Shown in pieces: positions 33,900 to 42,022 of a stretch of DNA of 63,301 bases (position 1 is its first letter; each line of letters opens with the position of its first letter). A program made the position numbers and the translations under genes. The notes below the pieces were generated by a model. The model did no database searches. It was not told where the DNA came from and worked only from the letters and a program-made list of their open reading frames with translations. Source of the DNA: JAFDZV01 sp966128725 (lineage in GTDB: Bacteria; Bacteroidota; Ignavibacteria; OLB7); the NCBI GenBank assembly GCA_966128725.1, contig CBHYLN010000008.1, positions 1 through 63,301 on the forward strand, written 5' to 3'.

Positions 33900-35640
33900 C
33901 CCCTACTGTGGCAAACTTGAAAACCTCATAGATCCACGATTGAACAGCGAGCTACGGCTTACGGCCTCGCGCTGCCACACAATCGTCCTTACACCACGAC
34001 AGCTCTGTGATCTGGAACTTCTTCTTGTAGGGGGATTTTCCCCGCTCAGGGGCTACATGTGCCGTGCGGATTGCGAATCGGTTATCGAACGATCACGGCT
34101 TGCCAACGGCACGCTCTGGCCAATCCCGATCACACTTGACGTCGACACCACGATTGGATCAAGGATTTCGCGCGGCGACGATGTGGCATTGGCACACCCA
34201 ACCGGCATTCCGCTCGCGATTCTCACTGTTGAGGAACTGTGGGTACCGGATCGTGAGTGGGAGGCCCTGGGAGTGTTAAAGTCGACCGATCCGATGCACC
34301 CCGGGGTCGCGATCCTGCATGCGCAGCATGGACAATGCCGCATCGGAGGGCCAATACAGGGTATTCAACTTCCACCCCACTTCGCGTTTCAGGAGCTTCG
34401 CGCAACTCCGGACCAAGTCCGTCGGGAAATTGCAGAACGGAAATGGGAACGCATTGTGGGGTTTCAGACTCGCAATCCAATCCATCGCGCTCATAAGGAA
34501 ATAACCGATCGTGCCGCCCGTGCCGTGGACGCCGGACTGCTCATACATCCGGTTATCGGCCAAACCAAGCCAGGCGATGTGGATCAGGCAACCCGTGTTC
34601 GCTGCTACCAGCATGTCATGCCATTTTACAGCGACAATAGGGCCATGCTACGGCTTCTACCACTGGCAATGCGAATGGCCGGACCACGCGAGGCACTTTG
34701 GCACACCATTATCCGACGCAATTTCGGATGTACACATTTCATCGTTGGTCGCGATCATGCCGGGCCTGGCGTTGATGGCAACGGTCGTCCATTCTACGGT
34801 CCTGACGAGGCCAGATTATTGGCAATGGAACACGAGGAGGAGCTGGGTGTGAGGATTGTGCCGTTTACCGAGATGGTGTATGTACCGGGGGAGCAGGCAT
34901 ATAGATGTGTCGACGAAATTTCGCCCGGCACACAGACACTCTCGATATCAGGAACGGAGCTTCGAGGTCGTCTCACGAGCAGGACCAACATACCCGAATG
35001 GTTCTCATATGCTCCGGTCATAGCGGAGCTTCAACGTTCCGGACGGACGAGCCCACATCAGGGGTTCACCATCTTCTTCACCGGACTCTCCGGCTCGGGA
35101 AAAACAACGATCGCATCAATGCTTGCCGTGCACATCGAGGAGCTTACCGGGCGACCCGTTACAATGCTCGATGGCGATCTTGTACGCGCCAGGCTGAGCA
35201 AGGGATTGGGATTTTCGCGTGAGGATCGCTCGGCAAACGTTCGACGCGTCGGGTTTGTTGCTGCCGAGATTGTACGGCACGGTGGGATTGCCATCTGTGC
35301 GCTCATTGCCCCGTATGAATGCGACCGGAACGCCGTCCGCCAGGATGTTCAGGAATACGGAGGGTATGTTGAGGTACACATGGACACGCCACTCGCGGTC
35401 TGTGAGCAGCGTGACACCAAGGGCCTGTACGCCAAAGCACGCCGCGGTGAAGCGCACGGGGTTACGGGCATTGACGATCCGTACGAAGCGCCCATGGATG
35501 CGGAAATCGTCTGCACACCGGACCAATCACCGGATGCGTGTGTTGATGCCATTATCACTTATGTCAGAAATCGCGGCATGCTCGGCGAGCACGATGCCGA
35601 GCGGTACAACGGCATACTCCGTTCCTCGGCAGCAGCATAA
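33892..35640 (+). CDS. Bifunctional ATP sulfurylase-APS kinase
   Basis: 582 aa. The ATG at 33892 follows CGGAGGAAC and overlaps the previous stop; an ATG at 33868 is also in frame. The N-terminal PUA-like and sulfate adenylyltransferase domains (1-385) carry QTRNPIHRAH (192-201) and GRDHAG (286-291), the nucleotide-binding motifs. The C-terminal APS kinase domain (about 390-570) has the P-loop GLSGSGKTT (398-406), LDGD and FSREDRSANVRR, all intact. One chain therefore turns sulfate plus ATP into PAPS. With a sulfotransferase six coding sequences later, sulfation rather than cysteine synthesis is the likely purpose; no PAPS reductase or sulfite reductase is nearby. Confidence 0.93.
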   Translation: MIDPYCGKLENLIDPRLNSELRLTASRCHTIVLTPRQLCDLELLLVGGFSPLRGYMCRADCESVIERSRLANGTLWPIPITLDVDTTIGSRISRGDDVALAHPTGIPLAILTVEELWVPDREWEALGVLKSTDPMHPGVAILHAQHGQCRIGGPIQGIQLPPHFAFQELRATPDQVRREIAERKWERIVGFQTRNPIHRAHKEITDRAARAVDAGLLIHPVIGQTKPGDVDQATRVRCYQHVMPFYSDNRAMLRLLPLAMRMAGPREALWHTIIRRNFGCTHFIVGRDHAGPGVDGNGRPFYGPDEARLLAMEHEEELGVRIVPFTEMVYVPGEQAYRCVDEISPGTQTLSISGTELRGRLTSRTNIPEWFSYAPVIAELQRSGRTSPHQGFTIFFTGLSGSGKTTIASMLAVHIEELTGRPVTMLDGDLVRARLSKGLGFSREDRSANVRRVGFVAAEIVRHGGIAICALIAPYECDRNAVRQDVQEYGGYVEVHMDTPLAVCEQRDTKGLYAKARRGEAHGVTGIDDPYEAPMDAEIVCTPDQSPDACVDAIITYVRNRGMLGEHDAERYNGILRSSAAA

Positions 35641-35661
35641 TCGGAACCATCGCTGACACCA

Positions 35662-37053
35662 ATGCTACCAATCAACACAGATCGCGAGCAACAGCTGCGT
35701 ATGCTCTGCTCGGCATTGCATGATCAACGGCGCCTGGCACAACGGCGGCAGGATTCCGCTGGGGATCCACAACAGGCATTGCTGCGCCATGCAATCGAAA
35801 GCGTTCCGTTCTACGGCATGCTTTTCAACGGATCATCGGGATCCCGTTCATCGGACATTCACGGCATCAATGTCCGTGATTTTCCGCTGAGCACGAAGGA
35901 AATGATTCTGGCAGGCCATTCCGATCACCATTCCGGGCTGTTCGATCGCTCGGGCTTGACCAACTTCACAACAAGCGGAACAACCGGCATTCCACTTACC
36001 GTACCTCGCGACAGCGCCAGCCAATACTTCTTTTCGTACGAGAGTTTTCATGACGTCAGTATGCGTGTCGCGGAATTTCGCGAGCACCTGCGCCCCGGGA
36101 TCGACGGTGTTGCGCTGATCAACGACAATCCGGATCGCGCACCGTTCACCTTCATTAATCCAGCCATCGGGTATGCTCTCAATCATCGATACATTCTCGG
36201 GATCGATTCGGTAAATGACGAGCGACTTGTGCTGACGCTTCGCGAGGCGACGATCCCGCTTCTGTACGGCCGCCCACGTGCTCTGCTTCGCCTTGCCGAG
36301 CTGGACGCGTCGCTTGGCAAAGCGCCGCGTACGATACGCCCAACGGCAATTCTTGTCAGCGGCGACAATCTTTATCCGGACGATCGCATGCGTTTGGCCA
36401 ATTGGTTCGGATGCAGCGTCTTCAATGCCTATATCTCACAGGAATCCGGATTTGTTGGAATGGACTGCGAGCATTCGGCCGGAATGCACGTGTTTGGGCA
36501 TCGAGCTGTTGTGGAGGTTCTCCGCGATAATGGAGAAGTAAGCTCTGATGGCGAAGGCGAATTGGTTGTGACGAATCTGGAAAACTGGGCGATGCCGTTC
36601 ATCAGGTATCGTACTGGTGATATTGCCCGCGTTGAAACAGGGTCATGCGCATGCGGATACGTTGGCCCTACCATCACCGAGTTGGCCGGCCGTGATTCCA
36701 CCCACTTCATTCTCAACGGCAACCGGCTGAATCCATCCGTGCTCAATCCCATATTCGAGGCATTGCCCGTTCGGCAATTCCAGGTAGTGCAACGTTCGGA
36801 GCGAACGTTCGACGTGTTATGGATACCAGCACGAGATGCGGGCGAACCTGAGAAGATCGAGCACACCATGCGCATGAGACTGTCGGAACGGCTTGGAGCG
36901 GTCCGACTGAACATCGCAAGTACCGAAGCAATTGGCACCGCCGAACAGAAAGTGCAGCGATATGTACGAGACTTCGGCTCCACTTCCACCCCCCACGCCA
37001 CGGATTCCCTTCCCGCGGAGTTTGAGCGTATTACCGGAGCGGCACGAACATGA
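35662..37053 (+). CDS. PaaK/CapK-like adenylate-forming enzyme
   Basis: 463 aa of the ANL superfamily, phenylacetate-CoA-ligase/CapK branch. TTSGTTG (103-109) is the phosphate-binding loop, YISQESG (257-263) and RYRTGD (315-320) are conserved adenylation motifs, and CACGYVGPT is a family-typical Cys-containing turn. It should activate a carboxylic acid as acyl-AMP and transfer it to CoA, an amine, hydroxyl or thiol. Neither an acyl carrier nor a CoA partner is obvious. The start at 35662 is 21 bases after the previous stop. Its stop overlaps the next start as ATGA. Confidence 0.85.
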   Translation: MLPINTDREQQLRMLCSALHDQRRLAQRRQDSAGDPQQALLRHAIESVPFYGMLFNGSSGSRSSDIHGINVRDFPLSTKEMILAGHSDHHSGLFDRSGLTNFTTSGTTGIPLTVPRDSASQYFFSYESFHDVSMRVAEFREHLRPGIDGVALINDNPDRAPFTFINPAIGYALNHRYILGIDSVNDERLVLTLREATIPLLYGRPRALLRLAELDASLGKAPRTIRPTAILVSGDNLYPDDRMRLANWFGCSVFNAYISQESGFVGMDCEHSAGMHVFGHRAVVEVLRDNGEVSSDGEGELVVTNLENWAMPFIRYRTGDIARVETGSCACGYVGPTITELAGRDSTHFILNGNRLNPSVLNPIFEALPVRQFQVVQRSERTFDVLWIPARDAGEPEKIEHTMRMRLSERLGAVRLNIASTEAIGTAEQKVQRYVRDFGSTSTPHATDSLPAEFERITGAART

Positions 37054-38141
37054 GTTCCCAAACACGTTCCACATTGCCGAACGGTTGGTTCCACCGGCAT
37101 CACGTTGCACAATGGGCAACCAACGCGTTCACAAATGCCGGGCTCTCCCTGGCCGACGCGTCGGAGGTCAGCTCCAGCCTGGTGCAGGCCGAATGCCGTG
37201 GCGTTCGGTCACATGGCCTGATTCTTCTCCCATTGTATGTTGAGCGCATTCTTGGCGGGGGTATCCGTACGAACTACCAAATGAGGATAGTTCACGACGG
37301 CGGTGCATGTGTCACGACTGACGGGGATGGCGGACCCGGGCAAGTTCTGGCTCGGGATGCCATGCATCTGGCGTGCTCGCGCGCGGCAACTCATGGCATG
37401 GCATACGTCTGCGTTCGTAATGGCAACCATATCGGAATGTTGGCAACGTACGGGTTGCTGGCAGCCAACGCTGGATATCTTGGCATCGTGGTTACCAACA
37501 GCGGCCCCTCGGTTGGCGTTACTGGTGGGAAAGGCAAACGCATTGGCAACAACGCCATATGCATCGCCGCCCCTTCGGACAGCGCGCCATTTGTTGCCGA
37601 CATGGCAACAGGGATTGTTGCCTGCGGCAAGATCCGCCTTGCTGAAATGGATGGTGGCACGGTTCCATACGGATGGCTTCTGGATGCCAATGGTAATCCA
37701 TCGGAATCACCAACCGATCTGGATACGGGCGGATGGGTTCCTCCGATGGGCGACCACAAGGGTTATGCACTGGCTGCTGCAATCGACATACTAACCGGAC
37801 TGCTGGCGGAAGGATCGCCCAGCATAACCGTCCGAGCCCAACGGAACCCGACAGATACGCCAACGGGTACCTGCCAGGCATTCATAGCCGTTGATCCGCA
37901 GGCACTTGGGGCCATGACCTTCGGCTCGGCAGTCACGGCATATGTACAGCAGCTCCGCGAGTCGCCACCAATAGGTGGCAGCAAGGTACTGGCCCCTGGC
38001 GATCCCGAGTTGCTGGCGGAGGCAATAAGCCAACGCCAAGGGTTTTACCTTTCAAGCAATCTGTTGGCCACACTCAACGCAACCGGAGCAAGGCTTGGCA
38101 TGAAACCATTGTCTACTGAATCAACCGATTTTCAACACTAA
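37050..38141 (+). CDS. Malate/L-lactate (Ldh2/YlbC/YiaK)-family dehydrogenase
   Basis: 363 aa, start overlapping the previous stop by four bases. RSHG (53-56), TDGDGGPGQV (90-99) and GNHIGMLATYG (125-135) are typical of this NAD(P)-dependent family, as are FVADMATGIVACGKI and PMGDHKGYALA. Members act on malate, sulfolactate, ureidoglycolate, diketogulonate or cyclic imino acids, and the sequence does not decide among these. The sulfolactate option is notable in a sulfur cluster, but the sulfation genes do not require it. Confidence 0.83.
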   Translation: MSSQTRSTLPNGWFHRHHVAQWATNAFTNAGLSLADASEVSSSLVQAECRGVRSHGLILLPLYVERILGGGIRTNYQMRIVHDGGACVTTDGDGGPGQVLARDAMHLACSRAATHGMAYVCVRNGNHIGMLATYGLLAANAGYLGIVVTNSGPSVGVTGGKGKRIGNNAICIAAPSDSAPFVADMATGIVACGKIRLAEMDGGTVPYGWLLDANGNPSESPTDLDTGGWVPPMGDHKGYALAAAIDILTGLLAEGSPSITVRAQRNPTDTPTGTCQAFIAVDPQALGAMTFGSAVTAYVQQLRESPPIGGSKVLAPGDPELLAEAISQRQGFYLSSNLLATLNATGARLGMKPLSTESTDFQH

Positions 38142-38154
38142 AATCACGTACGCC

Positions 38155-38529
38155 ATGGCACTTTCGATCATCCGTCTTGACCACGTTCAGATTACGGTAA
38201 CGCCCAGTCGCGAGGAACAAACCAAGGACTTTTACGGCCGCATCCTTGGTCTGCATGAAATAGAGAAACCCGAAAACCTGAAGCGTAATGGTGGTGCCTG
38301 GTACAGGCTTGGGACCAACGAACTCCATGTGTCGGTTGAGGAAGAGGCGGAGAATCTTGTAAGCCGGCGACATGTTTGCTACGTCGTCGAGAACCTGGAA
38401 GAAGCCGAGCAGGAACTGCGGAGCGCCGGCGTGGAAATCATCCCCGACAAGCAGCCGATCGAGGACTGGATCCGATTCTATGTTCGCGATCCGGGAGACA
38501 ACAGAGTAGAGATCGCCCAGCGCACCTAG
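38155..38529 (+). CDS. VOC-superfamily (glyoxalase/dioxygenase-like) protein
   Basis: 124 aa, two beta-alpha-beta3 modules of a vicinal oxygen chelate fold. RLDHVQITV opens the first half with a probable metal-binding His (10). RRHVCYVV opens the second with a His, and RDPGDNRVEIAQ closes it with the usual Glu. The metal site therefore looks intact. Members are lyases, isomerases, dioxygenases or thiol transferases. It lies 13 bases after the dehydrogenase gene and 105 bases before the TIM-barrel isomerase gene. Confidence 0.8.
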   Translation: MALSIIRLDHVQITVTPSREEQTKDFYGRILGLHEIEKPENLKRNGGAWYRLGTNELHVSVEEEAENLVSRRHVCYVVENLEEAEQELRSAGVEIIPDKQPIEDWIRFYVRDPGDNRVEIAQRT

Positions 38530-38634
38530 CGCTTCTGGCCATCACTTTCCGAGAATTCATGACCGCTTCATAGCCGACCAATCATACCTGGTCGGTGGGA
38601 ATTTGCATTGCCACAACGGTAGAACCCTACAACC

Positions 38635-39501
38635 ATGAAACTGACCTTCATCACAGACGAGGCGTCACAATCGCCAGACGAATTTCTGACATTGGCACAC
38701 GAGTTCGATCTCGACGCTGTTGAACTCCGCAGTGTGTTCGATCGCAACGTCGCCGATCTCGGGCCTACGCAGCAGCACTTGTTGTTGTCCACACTGCGCG
38801 ACGCCGGCATCGGTGTTTGCTGCATAGGCTCCCCCGTGTTCAAGTGTGATATCGATACCCCGCTGGACACCGAACTCGACAAGCTGAAATCGGCCCTTGA
38901 TGCAGCCGCCCTGCTTGAATCACCCCTGGTAAGAATCTTCACATACTGGCGCCGAGCGGACCCCGTGCAATATCAGGATCGCGTAGTCCGGGCTTTGACG
39001 TTGGCGGGTGAATTGGCAAAACCCTATGGCATAACGCTGACCATCGAGAACGGCAAACGAACAATGCATGCCACCGGGCATGAACTCCGCGAGTTGTTTC
39101 GTCATCTCGACGCTACTGCATACTCGGTTCTTTGGGATCCGGGCAACTCGATATTCAGCGGCCTGGACAGTAATCCAATTGAGCATGGATACCCTGCCAT
39201 CGCACATCTGGTTGGGCACGTTCACATCAAGGATCCGGCCGTGTATTGCGACTCGCGGGAGTATGTTGCCCTTGGCAATGGCCAACTTGACCTTGCTGCG
39301 CAGCTTGAGGCCTTAAGCGAACACCACTATCCCGGTTATATCTCGTTGGAGACCCATTGGCGCCCGGATCGTCGACTGCCGGAGGCGCTGTTGGATTACC
39401 CGGTCGGCGTTGCATTCTCAAGCTCCGGATACGAGGCAACACGTCAATCGCTCTCGGTTCTGGCCGCCATGATGGCCAACACGTCGCGGAGGCACGTATG
39501 A
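38635..39501 (+). CDS. Sugar phosphate isomerase/epimerase-like TIM barrel
   Basis: 288 aa of the AP-endonuclease-2/xylose-isomerase-like family. The four metal ligands can be placed at Glu138 (LTIENG), Asp168 (LWDPGN), His197 (HVHIKD) and Glu239 (ISLETHW), so it should be active. Relatives include hydroxypyruvate and inosose isomerases, dehydratases and 3-dehydroshikimate dehydratases. Its stop overlaps the sulfotransferase start as ATGA. It probably shapes the carbon skeleton or sugar of the product. Confidence 0.82.
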   Translation: MKLTFITDEASQSPDEFLTLAHEFDLDAVELRSVFDRNVADLGPTQQHLLLSTLRDAGIGVCCIGSPVFKCDIDTPLDTELDKLKSALDAAALLESPLVRIFTYWRRADPVQYQDRVVRALTLAGELAKPYGITLTIENGKRTMHATGHELRELFRHLDATAYSVLWDPGNSIFSGLDSNPIEHGYPAIAHLVGHVHIKDPAVYCDSREYVALGNGQLDLAAQLEALSEHHYPGYISLETHWRPDRRLPEALLDYPVGVAFSSSGYEATRQSLSVLAAMMANTSRRHV

Positions 39502-40328
39502 CGGCCACGCCATTTCTGATTGTTGGCTCGCAGCGTTCGGGAACCACCATTCTTGGGATTCTGCTGGCACGGCACAACGATATTTTCCTGACGGTAAACG
39601 GGAAGCTGCTGTATTACTTGATCACCTGGATTGGCCGCGATCCCGAATCCATACCATGCCTTCATGCCAGATTCGATGAGATCGCGTGGGCAATGGGACG
39701 AAAGCCAATCCTGGGTGTTGGTGATGCCGTGGCGAAATCCATCATGCGCGATGTTGAACGCGGGGTTGGTGTTGCGAAGCTGGCGACAACAACACCCACC
39801 GATTGCATTCGCGAACTATGGTATGAAGTGTATAACAGAAATGCGGGCACGACTTCCGCTATTGGCGATAAATACAACGAATATCTTCTGCAACTGGAAG
39901 CGATAATCTCCATCGTTCCAGAGATGCGTTATGTATTTGTTGTCCGCCATCCCATTGCCGCCAGCGAATCGATGATCCGTTCCTTCAGCGATCGGCCTTG
40001 GGTACCTGGGTCGATGGAACACGCAATCGCGAAGTGGGCAATGTGGAACCGGCAGTGGCTGCTCCATCGCGAGCGAATTCCCGTGGCAAACCGATATGAA
40101 TTCCGCTATGAGGATCTTATAGCACGACCTCAAAAAATTTTGACAGAGATCTGCGACTTTTTAGGCGTTTCACCCAACACATCGTTCATCGAGCGATCGT
40201 TATCCGAACTGCGATCACCGGTACGAGAATACAGCACCGAGACAATCGACTGGAACGAAGTTCTGCGCCTGTCTCCTGATTTCGGCCAGACCGCCCATGC
40301 CTTTGGCTACACCGACATTCCACTATAA
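39498..40328 (+). CDS. PAPS-dependent sulfotransferase
   Basis: 276 aa. The ATG at 39498 follows GCGGAGG and overlaps the previous stop; the frame is open further upstream but inside the isomerase gene. LIVGSQRSGTTILG (8-20) is the 5'-phosphosulfate loop, and VVRHPIAASESMIRSF (148-163) carries the Arg and Ser that bind the 3'-phosphate. RYEDLIARPQKILTEICDFLGV is the usual C-terminal segment. It has no membrane anchor, so it works in the cytosol. It transfers sulfate from PAPS, made by the fusion enzyme in the same operon, to a hydroxyl or amine of an unknown acceptor: sugar, lipid or peptide Tyr. Confidence 0.9.
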   Translation: MTATPFLIVGSQRSGTTILGILLARHNDIFLTVNGKLLYYLITWIGRDPESIPCLHARFDEIAWAMGRKPILGVGDAVAKSIMRDVERGVGVAKLATTTPTDCIRELWYEVYNRNAGTTSAIGDKYNEYLLQLEAIISIVPEMRYVFVVRHPIAASESMIRSFSDRPWVPGSMEHAIAKWAMWNRQWLLHRERIPVANRYEFRYEDLIARPQKILTEICDFLGVSPNTSFIERSLSELRSPVREYSTETIDWNEVLRLSPDFGQTAHAFGYTDIPL

Positions 40329-40344
40329 CGTGCAAAGGCCTTCC

Positions 40345-41328
40345 GTGACACAATCGCCTGTCAGAGCTGTTATCATTGGCGCCGGCAACATCGGCCGCAG
40401 GCATATTCTTGCCGCTCAGCGAGCAGGGAATCTGGCTGTTGTTGGCATCTGCGACACATGGCCCCAAAAGGCACAGGAGCTTGGCGCTGAGTTCGGGATC
40501 CCGACGTTTCCCTCGCTGAAAACAGCGCTGAAACGAACGGGCGCGCACGTAGTAAACATCTGCACGCCACCGGTATCGCATGGCCAGTTGGCCCTGGAAA
40601 GCATCGCCCTTGGTCGGCATGTGATCGTGGAAAAACCCTTCGATACCGATAAGCAAATGATTGAACGGGTTGCACGGGCTGCCACAGACGCGGGAGTCCT
40701 GGCCGGCGCAATCGCGCAACACCGATTCTCCACAGGCGTGCAGAGGTTACATCGGCACATCGCCAGCGGCGGGCTTGGCACGATACAATCGGCTGCGATA
40801 CGCGTGTCGCGATATCGACAAGATTCATACTTCGACCCGGAGCAGCACGCCTGGCGGAGCAATAGTGCCGAGGCGGGTGGAGGTGTTCTCAGCACAATCG
40901 GATTTCACTACCTGGACTTGCTCTGCTTATTCGTTGACGGCGAACCACGGGTGTGCAATGCGCGCCGCATGCACGTGCGGAATGGAGTGGAGCTTGGCTT
41001 CGAGGGAACGTTCCGACTGGGCCCGACGACTTGCAAGATCCGCGCTGCCTGGGGAAATGTGGAAACGCAGCCCGACCGGCTGACGCTGACAGGAACGAGC
41101 GGACAGGCGGTGCTACTTGGCGATTGTTTTGGCGAGGTCGAACCCGGGGAAACGCTACCCGACAAGGTGGAACTTCATTCACGCCAATTGGCTGATTTCG
41201 CGAGCGCAGTTGCAAACGGTACACGCCCACGTGTTAATGCCCTCGACGTGGCGCCTGCCATGAACGTGATCTTTCAGCTGTATGCGAAGGCCAGCAACGT
41301 CTGCCAACCGGAGCCCACGTATGACTAG
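40345..41328 (+). CDS. Gfo/Idh/MocA-family oxidoreductase
   Basis: 327 aa from the GTG at 40345, which has AAAGG six bases upstream; an ATG at 40297 would overlap the sulfotransferase by 32 bases. The Rossmann motif is GAGNIG (12-17), and EKPF (96-99) carries the catalytic Lys. GGGVLSTIGFHYLDLLC is the typical substrate-domain helix with the conserved His. NAD(P)-dependent, it acts on sugars, sugar nucleotides or inositols. This supports a carbohydrate-type product. Its stop overlaps the deacetylase start by eight bases. Confidence 0.86.
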   Translation: MTQSPVRAVIIGAGNIGRRHILAAQRAGNLAVVGICDTWPQKAQELGAEFGIPTFPSLKTALKRTGAHVVNICTPPVSHGQLALESIALGRHVIVEKPFDTDKQMIERVARAATDAGVLAGAIAQHRFSTGVQRLHRHIASGGLGTIQSAAIRVSRYRQDSYFDPEQHAWRSNSAEAGGGVLSTIGFHYLDLLCLFVDGEPRVCNARRMHVRNGVELGFEGTFRLGPTTCKIRAAWGNVETQPDRLTLTGTSGQAVLLGDCFGEVEPGETLPDKVELHSRQLADFASAVANGTRPRVNALDVAPAMNVIFQLYAKASNVCQPEPTYD

Positions 41329-42022
41329 TTGGTGTCCATCCGTCGTGGTGTTCCATCACGTACACCCCGATATCGATTACTACACGAACACGCCGCCGGA
41401 AGCCTTTGCCAGGCAGATCGAGTGGCTTGCGGCTGAGCGCCGGTTGGTCAGCATTGCGGAAGCGAACCGGATTCGCTGTGAATCCGGCTCCGACAAGGAC
41501 ATCGTGATTGTGACGTTCGACGACGGCTACGAGGATAACGAACGTTACGCCCTGCCGATACTGGCCCACCACGGTGCCCATGCAACGTTCTTTGTGCTGG
41601 TCGACTACATCGGACAGTACAATAACTGGAACATCCGATGCGGATACCGTGCGATGCACATGACGGGCGGGCAACTGACCACACTTGTTGCGGAAGGACA
41701 CGAGATAGGCAGCCACGGCTGCACACATCGGCGCATGACGGAATTGCATATCGCGGATTCTGAAAGGGAGATCGCCTCCTCACAGATACGGCTCGCGGAA
41801 GACTACGGCATCAAGGCCTCCACGTTCGCGTTTCCATTTGGATCAACCAATTGCGATCTCAACTCGATCGCATCCCAGCACTATGCCTCGTCATTCTCAA
41901 CCGTGAAGAGCTCACACCGCAACTGGGCGCTGTCGCAACATGGGCTGCGGCGGTCCTACATCCCGGCGCAGGCTACGCGCAACGATGTACTACGAATACT
42001 ACAAGGATGGGAGTATCAATGA
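41321..42022 (+). CDS. Polysaccharide deacetylase (CE4, NodB-like)
   Basis: 233 aa. The ATG at 41321 follows GGAG and overlaps the preceding stop. TFDDGYED (65-72) supplies the catalytic and metal-binding Asp pair, and SHGCTH (131-136) gives the two zinc-binding His residues of the family. FAFPFGSTN fits the third conserved segment (usually FRPPYG-like). There is no signal peptide, so it deacetylates a cytosolic precursor, as NodB does, rather than the cell wall. It could free an amine for further change. The stop overlaps the glycosyltransferase start as ATGA. Confidence 0.88.
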   Translation: MTSWCPSVVVFHHVHPDIDYYTNTPPEAFARQIEWLAAERRLVSIAEANRIRCESGSDKDIVIVTFDDGYEDNERYALPILAHHGAHATFFVLVDYIGQYNNWNIRCGYRAMHMTGGQLTTLVAEGHEIGSHGCTHRRMTELHIADSEREIASSQIRLAEDYGIKASTFAFPFGSTNCDLNSIASQHYASSFSTVKSSHRNWALSQHGLRRSYIPAQATRNDVLRILQGWEYQ

